A stretch of 30,276 nucleotides of DNA from Clostridiales bacterium (lineage in GTDB: Bacteria > Bacillota_A > Clostridia > Oscillospirales > Oscillospiraceae), in contig JALFGI010000165.1 of assembly GCA_022777455.1 (NCBI GenBank), forward strand, positions 1-30,276. The letters are read 5' to 3'. How positions within the stretch are numbered: the stretch's first letter is position 1; the number at the start of each line of letters is the position of its first letter. The notes beneath the pieces are model-generated. The model ran no database searches, was not told where the DNA came from, and saw only the letters and a program-made list of their open reading frames with translations. Shown here piece after piece: positions 7,946-14,910 of the stretch. Position numbers and translations under genes: made by a program.

Positions 7946-8097
7946 ATCAGATACCCGGGTGGGAACCTGATGCTTTCGTCAGAGGATGCGGGATTCGATA
8001 AAATTAAGGAAGCCACCAGTTTTTGAACCGGTGGCAGCAGCACCCCACCGGGGTGCTGCATTGAAATTGGTTCGAATCCCTCGCACAGCAAAAAAAT
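7946..8097. repeat. Tandem 152-bp structured unit A
   Basis: First of two tandem units with a 152-bp period. From left to right it contains an imperfect hairpin, a minus-strand copy of the tRNA-Gln 3' end (CAGAGGATGCGGGATTCGA), a hairpin at 8012-8035, a hairpin at 8037-8059 (GCAGCACCCC/GGGGTGCTGC), and a plus-strand T-arm-like TTCGAATCCC at 8071-8080. The GGGATTCGA at 7990-7998 and the TTCGAATCCC at 8071-8080 form a terminal inverted repeat. Confidence 0.8.
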
Positions 8098-8249
8098 ATC
8101 AGATACCCGGGTGGGTGCCTGAGGCTTTCGGCAGAGGACGCGGGATTCGATAAAATCAAGGAAGCCACCAGTTTTTGAACTGGTGGCAGCAACACCCCAC
8201 CGGGGTGTTGCATCAAAATGGGTTCGAATCCCTCAAATGCCAAAAAGAA
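8098..8249. repeat. Tandem 152-bp structured unit B
   Basis: Second tandem unit, with the same layout as unit A: hairpins at 8164-8187 (GCCACCAG/CTGGTGGC) and 8189-8211 (GCAACACCCC/GGGGTGTTGC), bounded by GGGATTCGA (8142-8150) and TTCGAATCCC (8223-8232). The second hairpin differs from unit A by a paired change (G-C to A-T), so base pairing is kept. Its right end runs into the tRNA-Gln terminator. Confidence 0.8.
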
Positions 8250-8277
8250 AAGCACCCGAAAAGGGTGCTTTTCTTTT
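8242..8277. terminator. Rho-independent terminator after tRNA-Gln
   Basis: Near-perfect hairpin: AAAAAGAAAAGCACCC pairs with its complement around a short GAAA-type loop. With A and T tracts on both flanks it can act in both directions. It begins directly after the encoded CCA end of the tRNA, so it ends the tRNA transcript. Confidence 0.85.
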
Positions 8278-8351
8278 TGGCAGAGGATGAGGGATTCGAA
8301 CCCCCGCAAACGGAGTCAGAGTCCGGTGTGCTACCGTTACACAAATCCTCT
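8278..8351 (-). tRNA. tRNA-Gln (anticodon CTG)
   Basis: On the minus strand the sequence folds into a full cloverleaf. The 7-bp acceptor stem is AGAGGAT/ATCCTCT, the D-arm pairs GTGT with GCAC, and the anticodon loop is CTCTGAC with anticodon CTG. The T-arm is GGGGG-TTCGAAT-CCCTC, the discriminator base is G as expected for glutamine tRNAs, and CCA is encoded in the DNA. It has its own promoter 10-20 bases upstream and a terminator directly downstream, so it is an independent single-tRNA unit. Confidence 0.95.
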
Positions 8352-8368
8352 ACATTTGGAACGGTCTT

Positions 8369-8396
8369 ATTATATCCAATTTTCGGGAAATGTCAA
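8369..8396 (-). promoter_or_regulatory. Consensus promoter of tRNA-Gln
   Basis: TTGACA (-35, 8396-8391) and TATAAT (-10, 8374-8369) with a 16-base spacer, minus strand. Transcription should begin about 10 bases before the tRNA. The -35 box lies only about 10 bases beyond the larC stop codon. Confidence 0.9.
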
Positions 8397-8406
8397 GCCC
8401 TAATTT

Positions 8407-9621
8407 TCAAATTCCTTTTATGGCTTCCCGGACTTGGGCGATGGGTACCGTGTTCTCTCTTGCTAATCGGGCCAGGTCGTCGTATTCCGGCTTGCAGCGG
8501 GTGACACCGTAGCCCTGGGAAAGCTTGCAGCTGACGGGGCCGTAGGGGGTTTCTGCCTGGGCGGTGCGGCGGGTGAGTGTATAGCGCCGGTGGGGTGTTT
8601 CCCGGATGCCCAGGGTAGTGGTGTGGCGGAAGAGGAGCGCCACCATTTCCTCCCGCTGCTCCTCCCTGCAGAGCACGGTAAGCATCACGCCTGGCCGGTT
8701 TTTCTTCATGGAAATGGGGGCGGTGAATACCTCCGGCGCTCCGGCGGCAAGCAGCTGCTCCATGGCAAAGCCAATGTCCTCCCCGGTCATGTCGTCCAGA
8801 TTGCAGCTCAGCTCCACAATGCTGTCCGTGCCGCTGCCGGTTTCTCCCAGCACGGCCCGGACGCAGTTTGCCATGGCGAAATCCTTTTTGCCCATGCCAT
8901 AGCCCACCGCCTGGGGCGTCATCACCGGCATATTGCCGAATTCCGTGACGAACTGTTTCAGCAGCGCCGCGCCGGTGGGAGTGCACAGCTCTCCCTGAAT
9001 CTGGCCGCCATAGATGGGGATGCCCTTCAGGATCTCTGACGTGGCAGGAGCGGGCACCGGGAGAATGCCATGGGCGCAGTACACATGCCCGCTGCCCACA
9101 TGGACAGGGGAGGCGTAAACCTTGGGATTGCCCAGCTTTTCCATGAGATAGCACACGGCAGTCACGTCGGCGAGCGCATCCAAAGTGCCCACCTCGTGGA
9201 AGTGGATGTCCGTGATATCCACGCCATGGACGTGGCTTTCCGCCTGGGCAATGCGTTGATATACCGCGTGAATATTCCCTTTCACCCCATCGCTGACATG
9301 GATGTGGGAAATCCAGTGCTCGATTTCCTCCATACCGCTGTGGTGATGGTCATGAGAATGTTCATGGGAGTGGTCATGAGAATGCTCGTGGGAATGGTGG
9401 TGATGTTCTTCCCCTTCTTCGGTAGCTCCCACATAAACGTGGATGTGGGTGCCCTGAATGCCGCATTTCTGGGTTCGTTCCCGTTCGTAGCGCACGCCGG
9501 GAACGCCCAGACGGTTTAGTTCTGCCACCAGAGCATCGGGGTCGGGAAAAAGCTCCAGCAGGGCGGCGGTGAGCATATCACCCGCAGCACCCATGCCGCA
9601 GTCCAAATATAATGTTCTCAA
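8407..9621 (-). CDS. larC: Nickel-pincer cofactor biosynthesis protein LarC
   Basis: LarC inserts nickel into pyridinium-3,5-bisthiocarboxylic acid mononucleotide, the last step in making the cofactor of lactate racemase LarA. The 404-residue protein starts MRTLYLDCGMGAAGDM, as the family does. It carries a histidine-rich stretch at 73-94 likely to bind or buffer nickel, and later has LCTPTGAALL and the C-terminal ferredoxin-like part. Here the whole protein is one open reading frame; in Lactiplantibacillus plantarum it is split into larC1/larC2 and joined by frameshifting. The start is TTG, overlapping the larB stop (TTGA), with GGAGG 7 bases upstream inside larB. It is the last gene of the operon. 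Confidence 0.95.
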   Translation of the reverse strand: MRTLYLDCGMGAAGDMLTAALLELFPDPDALVAELNRLGVPGVRYERERTQKCGIQGTHIHVYVGATEEGEEHHHHSHEHSHDHSHEHSHDHHHSGMEEIEHWISHIHVSDGVKGNIHAVYQRIAQAESHVHGVDITDIHFHEVGTLDALADVTAVCYLMEKLGNPKVYASPVHVGSGHVYCAHGILPVPAPATSEILKGIPIYGGQIQGELCTPTGAALLKQFVTEFGNMPVMTPQAVGYGMGKKDFAMANCVRAVLGETGSGTDSIVELSCNLDDMTGEDIGFAMEQLLAAGAPEVFTAPISMKKNRPGVMLTVLCREEQREEMVALLFRHTTTLGIRETPHRRYTLTRRTAQAETPYGPVSCKLSQGYGVTRCKPEYDDLARLARENTVPIAQVREAIKGI

Positions 9622-10373
9622 TGTTTTGCCTCCATATGGTTGATGGTGCTGGCCATATAGCCGGCACCGAAGCCGTTGTCGATGTTTACCACGGCGGTGC
9701 CGCTGGAGCAGGAATTCAGCATGGAAAGCAGGGCCGCAACGCCGCCGAAGGAGGCACCGTAACCCACGCTGGTGGGAACCGCAATCACCGGACAGTCCAC
9801 CAGTCCGCCGATGACGCTGGCCAGGGCCCCTTCCATGCCGGCAATGGCAATGATCACGCTGGCGCTCATCAGCTCCGCGCTGTGGCTGAGCAGCCGGTGG
9901 ATGCCTGCCACACCCACGTCATAGAGCCGTAGCACCCGGTTGCCCAGAAATTCCGCCGTCAGGGCGGCTTCCTCGGCAACGGGCACGTCGCTGGTGCCGC
10001 CGGTGGCCACCACGATGGTGCCCATTCCGTGGGGCGTTTCCATCTGTCCCAGGATGCCGATTCTGGCCTCCGGGTAGTAGGTAATGGGGTGGCTTTCCTG
10101 TACGGCGGCAGCTTTTTGGGCATCCAGCCGGGTAATCAGCACATTTTGCTGACCGTGGTCAATCATGGCGGTTAAGATACCGATGATCTGCTGGGGGGTT
10201 TTTCCCCCGCCGTAAATCACCTCTCCGGCACCCTGACGGATTTTCCGGTGCATATCCACCTTGGCGTAACCGATGTCCTCAAAGGGCTGCTGCTTCAACT
10301 GCAAAAGGGCATCGTCCACACTGACGCTGCCGTTTTGAATTCCCTCCAGCAGGCTGCGAATGTCACTGTTCAT
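9618..10373 (-). CDS. larB: Nickel-pincer cofactor biosynthesis protein LarB
   Basis: LarB carboxylates nicotinic acid adenine dinucleotide and cleaves off AMP, giving pyridinium-3,5-biscarboxylic acid mononucleotide, the first step of nickel-pincer cofactor synthesis. The 251-residue protein has a C-terminal domain related to PurE. Conserved blocks are GTSDVPVAEEA (126-136), AGMEGALASVIGGL (178-191) and GYGASFGGVAALLSMLNSC (204-222). The ATG has GGAGG 6 bases upstream. It overlaps larE by 11 bases and larC by 4, so the three are translationally coupled. Confidence 0.95.
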   Translation of the reverse strand: MNSDIRSLLEGIQNGSVSVDDALLQLKQQPFEDIGYAKVDMHRKIRQGAGEVIYGGGKTPQQIIGILTAMIDHGQQNVLITRLDAQKAAAVQESHPITYYPEARIGILGQMETPHGMGTIVVATGGTSDVPVAEEAALTAEFLGNRVLRLYDVGVAGIHRLLSHSAELMSASVIIAIAGMEGALASVIGGLVDCPVIAVPTSVGYGASFGGVAALLSMLNSCSSGTAVVNIDNGFGAGYMASTINHMEAKH

Positions 10374-11115
10374 CCCGAACCTCCAAATCCAGCAGTACGC
10401 CGGAATAGTATTTTTTCAGCTCTGAGAGCACCTTTTCCCGCTGCTCCACCAGTTTTTGCAGCTGGGATGCCGGAAGCTGCAGCTTGGCGCAGTCTCCCAG
10501 CAGACGGATGCGGAAGCCGGAAAAGCCCATCTGCATGAGAGATGCCTCGCAGATCTCTGTCCGCTCCAAATCCCCGGCGGTGATCGGCTGCCCGGTGGGA
10601 ATCCGGGTGGCGAGGCACGCGTAGGCGGGCTTGTCGTGGGTGAAGAGCCCCGCTTCCTTTGACAACTGCCGGATCTCCGTCTTGGTCAGCCCGCACAGCC
10701 GCAGGGGGGACAGGACGGAAAGCTCCTGCAGCACCTTCATCCCCGGCCGGTCGGCAATCTGGTCAGAGGCGTTGGTGCCGTCCAGCAGCAGGGAAAATCC
10801 ATCCGCCCGGGCAGCGTTTTGAATGGCGGTGAATATCTTCTGTTTGCAGTAATAGCAGCGGTTCACGGGGTTGGCGGTGATGGCCGGTTCCTCCAGCACA
10901 TTCAGGTGGATGGTGACCATCTCCACCTCCAGCTCCCGGGTCAGGCGAAGGGCATCCTCGTATTCAAATTGGGGCTGGAAGGCAGTTTTCACATAGTAGG
11001 GCCGGACCTGGGCGCCGCTTTTCACCGCTGCGTACAATAGATACGCCGAGTCCACCCCACCGGAAAAGGCCAAGGCCGCTTTTGGGTGCTCCCGAAAAAA
11101 ATCCTCTAAATTCAT
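10363..11115 (-). CDS. larE: ATP-dependent sulfur transferase LarE, three-cysteine form
   Basis: LarE adenylates the carboxylates of the LarB product and converts them to thiocarboxylates. The PP-loop SGGVDS (18-23) is the ATP site. The 250-residue protein has three family-position cysteines: C87 and C90 in NRCYYCK, and C167 in YACLATR. This CxxC...C set is the pattern reported for LarE enzymes that hold a [4Fe-4S] cluster and can act catalytically. The L. plantarum enzyme has a single cysteine and sacrifices its sulfur. The iron-sulfur reading is inference from residues. It follows tatD by 17 bases with only a weak ribosome binding site. Confidence 0.94.
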   Translation of the reverse strand: MNLEDFFREHPKAALAFSGGVDSAYLLYAAVKSGAQVRPYYVKTAFQPQFEYEDALRLTRELEVEMVTIHLNVLEEPAITANPVNRCYYCKQKIFTAIQNAARADGFSLLLDGTNASDQIADRPGMKVLQELSVLSPLRLCGLTKTEIRQLSKEAGLFTHDKPAYACLATRIPTGQPITAGDLERTEICEASLMQMGFSGFRIRLLGDCAKLQLPASQLQKLVEQREKVLSELKKYYSGVLLDLEVRDEQ

Positions 11116-11132
11116 GGTGCTTCTTTCGTTCC

Positions 11133-11894
11133 TTAAATTCGATATAGTGCCTTTCCGTTTTCCAGGGTGATGGCCTGGACTTCTTCCACGGTCATCCCCC
11201 GCAGCTGGGCTAATTTTTCTGCCACCCGGTACAATTTCCCCGGATCGTTCCGCCGTCCCCGGAAGGGCTCGGGGGCCATATAGGGGCAGTCGGTTTCCAG
11301 AACGATACGCTCCAGAGGGATATTTCCCGCCACTTCCAGAGCCTTCCTGGCATTTTTAAAGGTGAGCACGCCGCCGAAGCCGATGTACCAGCCCCGCTCA
11401 ATCAGCCATTTGGCCATTTCCAGGGAGCCGGAATAGCAGTGGAACACGCCGGTTACGGAGGGGAATTCCTCCACGATTTTCATGCCGTCCTCGTGGGCTT
11501 CCCGCTCGTGGACGATGACGGGCAGGCCCAGCTCCCGGGCAAGACCCATCTGGGCCCGGAAGGAGCGCTTCTGAATGTCCCTGGGAATGTCCTCATAGTG
11601 GTAGTCCAGTCCGATTTCTCCAATGGCTTTGACCTTGGGATTGTCCCGGCAAAGGGCACGGTATTGCTCCAGAACCCCATCGTTCACTTCATCCGCGGCG
11701 TCCGGGTGGGAGCCGACGGCTGCGTAAATGTAGCTGTACTGATTGGAAAGACTTACGGCAGCCTGGGAGGAAGCCAGGCTGCATCCGGGGTTCATCAGCA
11801 GAGCAATGCCTTCTTCCGGCAGCCGGGACAGAAGCGAATCCCGGTCCTGGTCGAAGGCACGGTCGTCCATATGGGCGTGGGTATCAAAAATCAT
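11133..11894 (-). CDS. tatD: TatD family metal-dependent DNase
   Basis: TatD proteins are amidohydrolase-fold nucleases that use two metal ions. The expected ligands are visible: H6 and H8 in DTHAHMD, E93 in GEIGLDYHYE, H129 in VIVHERE, H152 in FHCYSG and D202 in ETDCPYMAPEP. Length (253) is normal. An AAGGAG ribosome binding site precedes the start, which overlaps the end of the phosphopantetheinyl transferase gene by 11 bases. Its place directly before larE probably reflects shared transcription rather than a shared pathway. Confidence 0.94.
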   Translation of the reverse strand: MIFDTHAHMDDRAFDQDRDSLLSRLPEEGIALLMNPGCSLASSQAAVSLSNQYSYIYAAVGSHPDAADEVNDGVLEQYRALCRDNPKVKAIGEIGLDYHYEDIPRDIQKRSFRAQMGLARELGLPVIVHEREAHEDGMKIVEEFPSVTGVFHCYSGSLEMAKWLIERGWYIGFGGVLTFKNARKALEVAGNIPLERIVLETDCPYMAPEPFRGRRNDPGKLYRVAEKLAQLRGMTVEEVQAITLENGKALYRI

Positions 11895-12387
11895 GGTAAG
11901 TTACTCCTTCTTCCCCGTCCTGGCAGATGATTGCCACCAAGCATCCGGCCCACCGGTATACCCGGGGGTCCTCCGGGGAGAAATCCGTTTTGTTGGGGAA
12001 GCCGGTGAGCCCCATTCCGCTGCATTTGACGGATGCCTCCTTCAGCACCCACAGGGCCAGGAACGCCTCCCGCTGATCCTGGACCCGCGCAAGCCGGTCC
12101 TGCTCCCCGGGGGAGAGAGCTCGCCCCAGCAAGGAAGGACGCACCGGCCGGTCCAGCTCTTCCGCGTCAATACCCACGGGACTGTGGGAAAGAACACAGA
12201 AGGCATGGCGGTTGGTGTGGGTGATGGAAAAATGGTAAGGGGAATGTTCAAAATATGGCTTCCCTCTGGGGGTCAATCGAATGGGGGGCAAAGGCTCGCC
12301 GGTTACCTCCCGGTACAGCCGCTCCAGAAGCTGCCTGCCCGCCCGGTGGCCGGTGAGGCCGCCCAGCTCACAGGACGCCGCGATCAT
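11884..12387 (-). CDS. 4'-phosphopantetheinyl transferase superfamily protein (Sfp-like)
   Basis: Likely attaches 4'-phosphopantetheine from CoA to a serine of a carrier protein. The 167-residue protein is shorter than Sfp (about 224). It has the core motifs: FSITHTNRHAFC (53-64), VGIDAEEL with metal ligands D74 and E76, and WVLKEASVK (113-121). The target carrier protein is not in the window, so whether it serves fatty acid or secondary metabolism cannot be told. It starts at an ATGA overlap with the DUF308 gene and has no ribosome binding site of its own, so its translation is probably coupled. Confidence 0.88.
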   Translation of the reverse strand: MIAASCELGGLTGHRAGRQLLERLYREVTGEPLPPIRLTPRGKPYFEHSPYHFSITHTNRHAFCVLSHSPVGIDAEELDRPVRPSLLGRALSPGEQDRLARVQDQREAFLALWVLKEASVKCSGMGLTGFPNKTDFSPEDPRVYRWAGCLVAIICQDGEEGVTYHDF

Positions 12388-12914
12388 AGGGCGTCGATGA
12401 TGTCATCGGTGCCGCCGCCCCGCCGGTTTCCCGCCAGCAGATCAATGACCATGCCGATGCCGATGATCAGCACCACAACGCCGCAGACGACCACCACCAG
12501 CCGGGAGAAAAACAGAGGCAGAATCATCAGCAGCACACCCATCACGCAGCACGCAGTGGAGGAAATCTTCTCGTGGGCGGCGAAGGGACTGACGAAGCCC
12601 CGGATACCCTGCAGCAGCAGGACGATGCCCACCACCATGCCCACCTGACGCTCCAGATTCACGGGCTTTGCCATAATGGAAAAGCCCAGCACCAGCAGAA
12701 TCACGGCGCCGCACAGCCGCAGAAAATCCTTCTTTGGACTGGGATCACGGAAAAATGCCACCAGCTTTCCCGCACCCACCAGGGCGATCAGGACGCCCAC
12801 CGCCCAGGCAATGGAGGTGGTGAGAGAGCCCGGTTTGAAAATCAGACACAGGCCCAGAAGGCAAGTAAGCACCGGCTTCAGCCAGGGGCGGATATCAAAG
12901 GATTGCTTCATCAT
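12384..12914 (-). CDS. DUF308 (HdeD-like) membrane protein
   Basis: A 176-residue integral membrane protein with six hydrophobic segments in three similar pairs, as in the DUF308/HdeD family. The repeated pattern is a GxxLIxxG-type helix followed by a short loop. A basic, glycine-rich NRRGGGTDD stretch precedes the C-terminus. HdeD has been linked to acid stress in enterobacteria, but no function is known for clostridial members. AGGAGG lies 5 bases before the first ATG and 8 before the second codon, also ATG. It is the first gene of the operon that continues through larC. Confidence 0.8.
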   Translation of the reverse strand: MMKQSFDIRPWLKPVLTCLLGLCLIFKPGSLTTSIAWAVGVLIALVGAGKLVAFFRDPSPKKDFLRLCGAVILLVLGFSIMAKPVNLERQVGMVVGIVLLLQGIRGFVSPFAAHEKISSTACCVMGVLLMILPLFFSRLVVVVCGVVVLIIGIGMVIDLLAGNRRGGGTDDIIDAL

Positions 12915-12972
12915 GAAAACCTCCTGTTATAAAAATTGTCTGTTATCGTGTTTTGCGCCGAATGAGTTCCTT

Positions 12973-13185
12973 CGGCGGACAGGTAAACCGGAACCGACGC
13001 ACCCCTTGGCTCCCCCTTTGGGGGAGCTGTCAGCCGAACAGGCTGACTGAGAGGGTGCCGCGGTAAGATAATTGCAGTCGAGATAAGCCATGCTGGCCCT
13101 CTCAGTCTGCCCCTAACGGGGCAGCCAGCTCCCCCATAGGGGGAGCCAAGGGGTGCGGCAATTCCGGTTCGCCAAATTACAATTT
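12973..13185. repeat. Palindromic intergenic repeat, copy 2
   Basis: Related to the repeats at 7678-7890 and 23998-24203. The right end keeps CGCCAAATTACAATTT (ending 13185) and the internal hairpins. The left terminal repeat has diverged: only GGCGG (12974-12978) and the following arm remain. It lies wholly inside the predicted 5' leader of the DUF308-lar operon. A short hairpin (CGCCGAA/TTCGGCG, 12957-12978) sits at its left border. Confidence 0.8.
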
Positions 13186-13237
13186 GCCGATATGCTGAGA
13201 TACCAGATCGCCGGATTATTTTCGGTATTGTATTCAT

Positions 13238-13266
13238 ATTTTACTTTCTTTTCCCGCTGGTGTCAA
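13238..13266 (-). promoter_or_regulatory. Sigma-A promoter of the DUF308-lar operon
   Basis: TTGACA (-35, 13266-13261), a 17-base spacer and TAAAAT (-10, 13243-13238) on the minus strand. Reading from here gives a leader of about 315 bases before the DUF308 start, and this leader contains palindromic repeat copy 2. Confidence 0.75.
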
Positions 13267-13286
13267 TGGGAGAAAACGCCCTCCGG

Positions 13287-13315
13287 GCATAACCCGTCCG
13301 CCGATAGCATAGGCT
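13287..13315 (+). promoter_or_regulatory. Possible sigma-E-type promoter of yabP
   Basis: GCATAA (13287-13292), 15 bases, then CATAGGCT (13308-13315) resembles the sporulation sigma-E pattern of an ATA-type -35 and CATANNNT -10. It lies about 36 bases before the yabP start. yabP and yabQ are mother-cell genes in Bacillus, which fits, but the match is loose. Confidence 0.4.
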
Positions 13316-13351
13316 TTCCCAAGGTCATACTGCGGCAAGGAGGATTTGCTT

Positions 13352-13615
13352 ATGGCACAGGAACCGCTGCCCCACCGGCTGACCCTGGCGGAGCGAAAAA
13401 AACTGACGGTGACCGGCGTGACGGAGGTCATCAGCTTTGAAGATACCCAGGTGATTTTGCAAACCGGAATGGGAACGTTGTCGGTTCAGGGCAGCCAACT
13501 CCAGCTGAAAACCCTGTCCCTGGAAGGGGGCCAGGTGGAGGTGGAGGGCACCGTCAGCGCCCTTATCTATGAGGAGGCCCGGCAGGGCGGCTGGCTCAGC
13601 CGATTGTTTGGATGA
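13352..13615 (+). CDS. yabP: Sporulation protein YabP
   Basis: An 87-residue member of the YabP/YqfC family, small proteins made in the mother cell during sporulation and thought to act at the spore coat. The core runs from LTVTGVTEVISFEDTQVIL through LSVQGSQLQLKTLSLEGGQVEVEGTV. The ATG at 13352 has AAGGAGG 8 bases upstream; a TTG two codons earlier lacks proper spacing. It overlaps yabQ by an ATGA. The order yabP-yabQ-divIC-yabR is the same as in Bacillus subtilis, which supports the name. Confidence 0.93.
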   Translation: MAQEPLPHRLTLAERKKLTVTGVTEVISFEDTQVILQTGMGTLSVQGSQLQLKTLSLEGGQVEVEGTVSALIYEEARQGGWLSRLFG

Positions 13616-14241
13616 TTTCTCCGGCGCTGACCATGCAGCGGTTCGGTGCCGGATGCCTTCTGGGGGCAGGACTGGGGGTGCTCTATGGCTTCCTGCGCCC
13701 TCTCCGGCCCAGGCACACGGTGCTGAGTGATGTGCTGTTCCTGCTGGGGGTTGGCTGGGCATGGCTGTATCTGGCCTTTGCGGTATGCGGGGGGGATTTG
13801 CGTCCGGGGTACTCGGCGGGTTTGGCCCTGGGAGGATTGGCCTGGGAAATGACGGCGGGACGGCTGATAAGCCCCATTTTTTCCCTGTTTTGGAAGGCAG
13901 TGGCCTGGATGAAGGGGCTGTTTGTGCTGCCGGCAAAAAAATTTTTGCATTTTTTGAAAATTTTATTTGCATCTGGGGAAAAATGGGTTACAATATGGTG
14001 GAATGGCTGGCGAATGCGTCGGCAGCCGAATGGAGGTGTCAATCGTGGCAGAACGCAAGCTGGAAATCGGAAAGGTGCAGATTGTCTTCTTCAGAAGCAG
14101 CAGCCGGGTTTGGATTTACCTGGCCGTGGTCATCATCCTTACCGCCACCGCCCTGGGGACATTAAACCTGGTAGAGCGCAGGATGGCCCGTCAGACCGAG
14201 GATCTTCGCGCCGAGGCCGCTCAGATCCAATACGAAAATGA
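13612..14241 (+). CDS. yabQ: Spore cortex protein YabQ, with unusually long 3' overlap
   Basis: YabQ is a membrane protein needed for spore cortex formation in Bacillus. The first 130 or so residues look genuine: hydrophobic helices at about 9-27, 39-60 and 67-84, then an amphipathic lysine/tryptophan region ending GEKWVTIWW. From about residue 140 the chain becomes rich in R, G, P and Q, as expected for an out-of-frame reading of divIC. It overlaps divIC by 197 bases because no frame holds a stop codon between about 13956 and 14045. Either the tail is real, or an in-frame stop has been lost by mutation or sequencing error. Confidence 0.8.
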   Translation: MISPALTMQRFGAGCLLGAGLGVLYGFLRPLRPRHTVLSDVLFLLGVGWAWLYLAFAVCGGDLRPGYSAGLALGGLAWEMTAGRLISPIFSLFWKAVAWMKGLFVLPAKKFLHFLKILFASGEKWVTIWWNGWRMRRQPNGGVNRGRTQAGNRKGADCLLQKQQPGLDLPGRGHHPYRHRPGDIKPGRAQDGPSDRGSSRRGRSDPIRK

Positions 14242-14359
14242 CCTTCTGGAGCGGTATAAGGATGAGCTTGGTTCCGCCAAGAGTGTGGAGCGCATCGCCC
14301 GGGAAGAGCTGGGCATGGTGACCTCTGACACCATCCTGATTGAAGCACAAGTCAAATAA
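14045..14359 (+). CDS. divIC: Septum formation initiator DivIC (FtsB-like)
   Basis: A small bitopic division protein that works with FtsL and DivIB at the septum. The 104-residue product has a short basic N-terminus, one membrane helix (VWIYLAVVIILTATALG, about 20-37), then a charged coiled coil ending in ERIAREELGMV, the conserved DivIC tail. The start chosen is GTG at 14045, with GGAGGTG 6 bases upstream. An upstream ATG at 14030 and a TTG at 13967 are in frame but lie within or before that site. Its start lies inside the apparent yabQ frame. Confidence 0.88.
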   Translation: MAERKLEIGKVQIVFFRSSSRVWIYLAVVIILTATALGTLNLVERRMARQTEDLRAEAAQIQYENDLLERYKDELGSAKSVERIAREELGMVTSDTILIEAQVK

Positions 14360-14379
14360 TGGAGGAAGCAAAGCAAACT

Positions 14380-14856
14380 ATGGAGTTAACCGTTGGAGCC
14401 GTATTAGAGGGGAAAGTCAAATCCATCACCAATTTTGGCGCTTTCATTGCCCTGCCGGAGAACAAGACCGGCATGGTACATATTTCCGAAGTCGCCAACG
14501 CCTATGTCAGTGATATCCGGCAGCACCTGACAGAGGGCCAGGATGTGAAGGTCATGGTCATTGGCAACGAGAACGGAAAAATCAATCTGTCCATCAAGCG
14601 TCTGGAGCCCAAACCCCAGCGGGACACCGGCAGACCTGATTTCCGAAACGGCGGAGCCCGCCATGACGGCCCCCGCCCCAATCCCGGTCAGAGTCAGAGC
14701 CGCGCGCCCCGGACCGCCCCTGTACCCAATGCCGCTCCCAAAACCGCAGATCAACTGTTCGAGGAGAAGCTGAAAGCCTTTATGTCGGAATCCGACAGCA
14801 AGATTTCCTCCATTAAACAGTATTCTGAGCACCGCACGAAGAGCAGAAGAAGATAA
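14380..14856 (+). CDS. yabR: S1 domain RNA-binding protein (YabR-like)
   Basis: A 158-residue protein with one S1 RNA-binding domain at the N-terminus (VGAVLEGKVKSITNFGAFIAL through INLSIKRLE, about 4-72). A disordered proline/arginine/glycine-rich linker follows, then a short C-terminal helical part (LFEEKLKAFM). It matches YabR/general stress protein 13 and occupies the yabR position after divIC. The start at 14380 aligns with the family and has GGAGG 13-14 bases upstream. An earlier ATG at 14359, overlapping the divIC stop as TAATG, would add seven residues. Role in RNA binding is from the family; the exact target is unknown. Confidence 0.9.
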   Translation: MELTVGAVLEGKVKSITNFGAFIALPENKTGMVHISEVANAYVSDIRQHLTEGQDVKVMVIGNENGKINLSIKRLEPKPQRDTGRPDFRNGGARHDGPRPNPGQSQSRAPRTAPVPNAAPKTADQLFEEKLKAFMSESDSKISSIKQYSEHRTKSRRR

Positions 14857-14863
14857 CCCTAAG

Positions 14864-14890
14864 ACGGACTGCCTTCCGGCAGTCCGTTTT
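14864..14890 (+). terminator. Rho-independent terminator after yabR
   Basis: CGGACTGCC pairs with GGCAGTCCG around a TTCC loop, followed by TTTT. It begins 8 bases after the yabR stop and ends only about 20 bases before the next gene, so that gene must rely on read-through or on a promoter inside yabR. Confidence 0.8.
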
Positions 14891-14910
14891 CCCTGCAAAG
14901 GAGGAGAATC

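Noticed and set aside
7946..8249. Possible CRISPR array
   Set aside because: Only two units of 152 bp, similar along their whole length; no short repeats with differing spacers, and no cas genes.
7882..8309. Two minus-strand frames whose translations share a repeated block (QHPGGVLLPPVQKL)
   Set aside because: The likeness comes from the 152-bp DNA repeat, whose period is not a multiple of three. The sequence is hairpins and tRNA-like ends, not protein coding.
9330..9420. Short tandem repeat inside larC
   Set aside because: The near-repeated hexamers encode the histidine-rich nickel-binding stretch, so coding constraint explains them.
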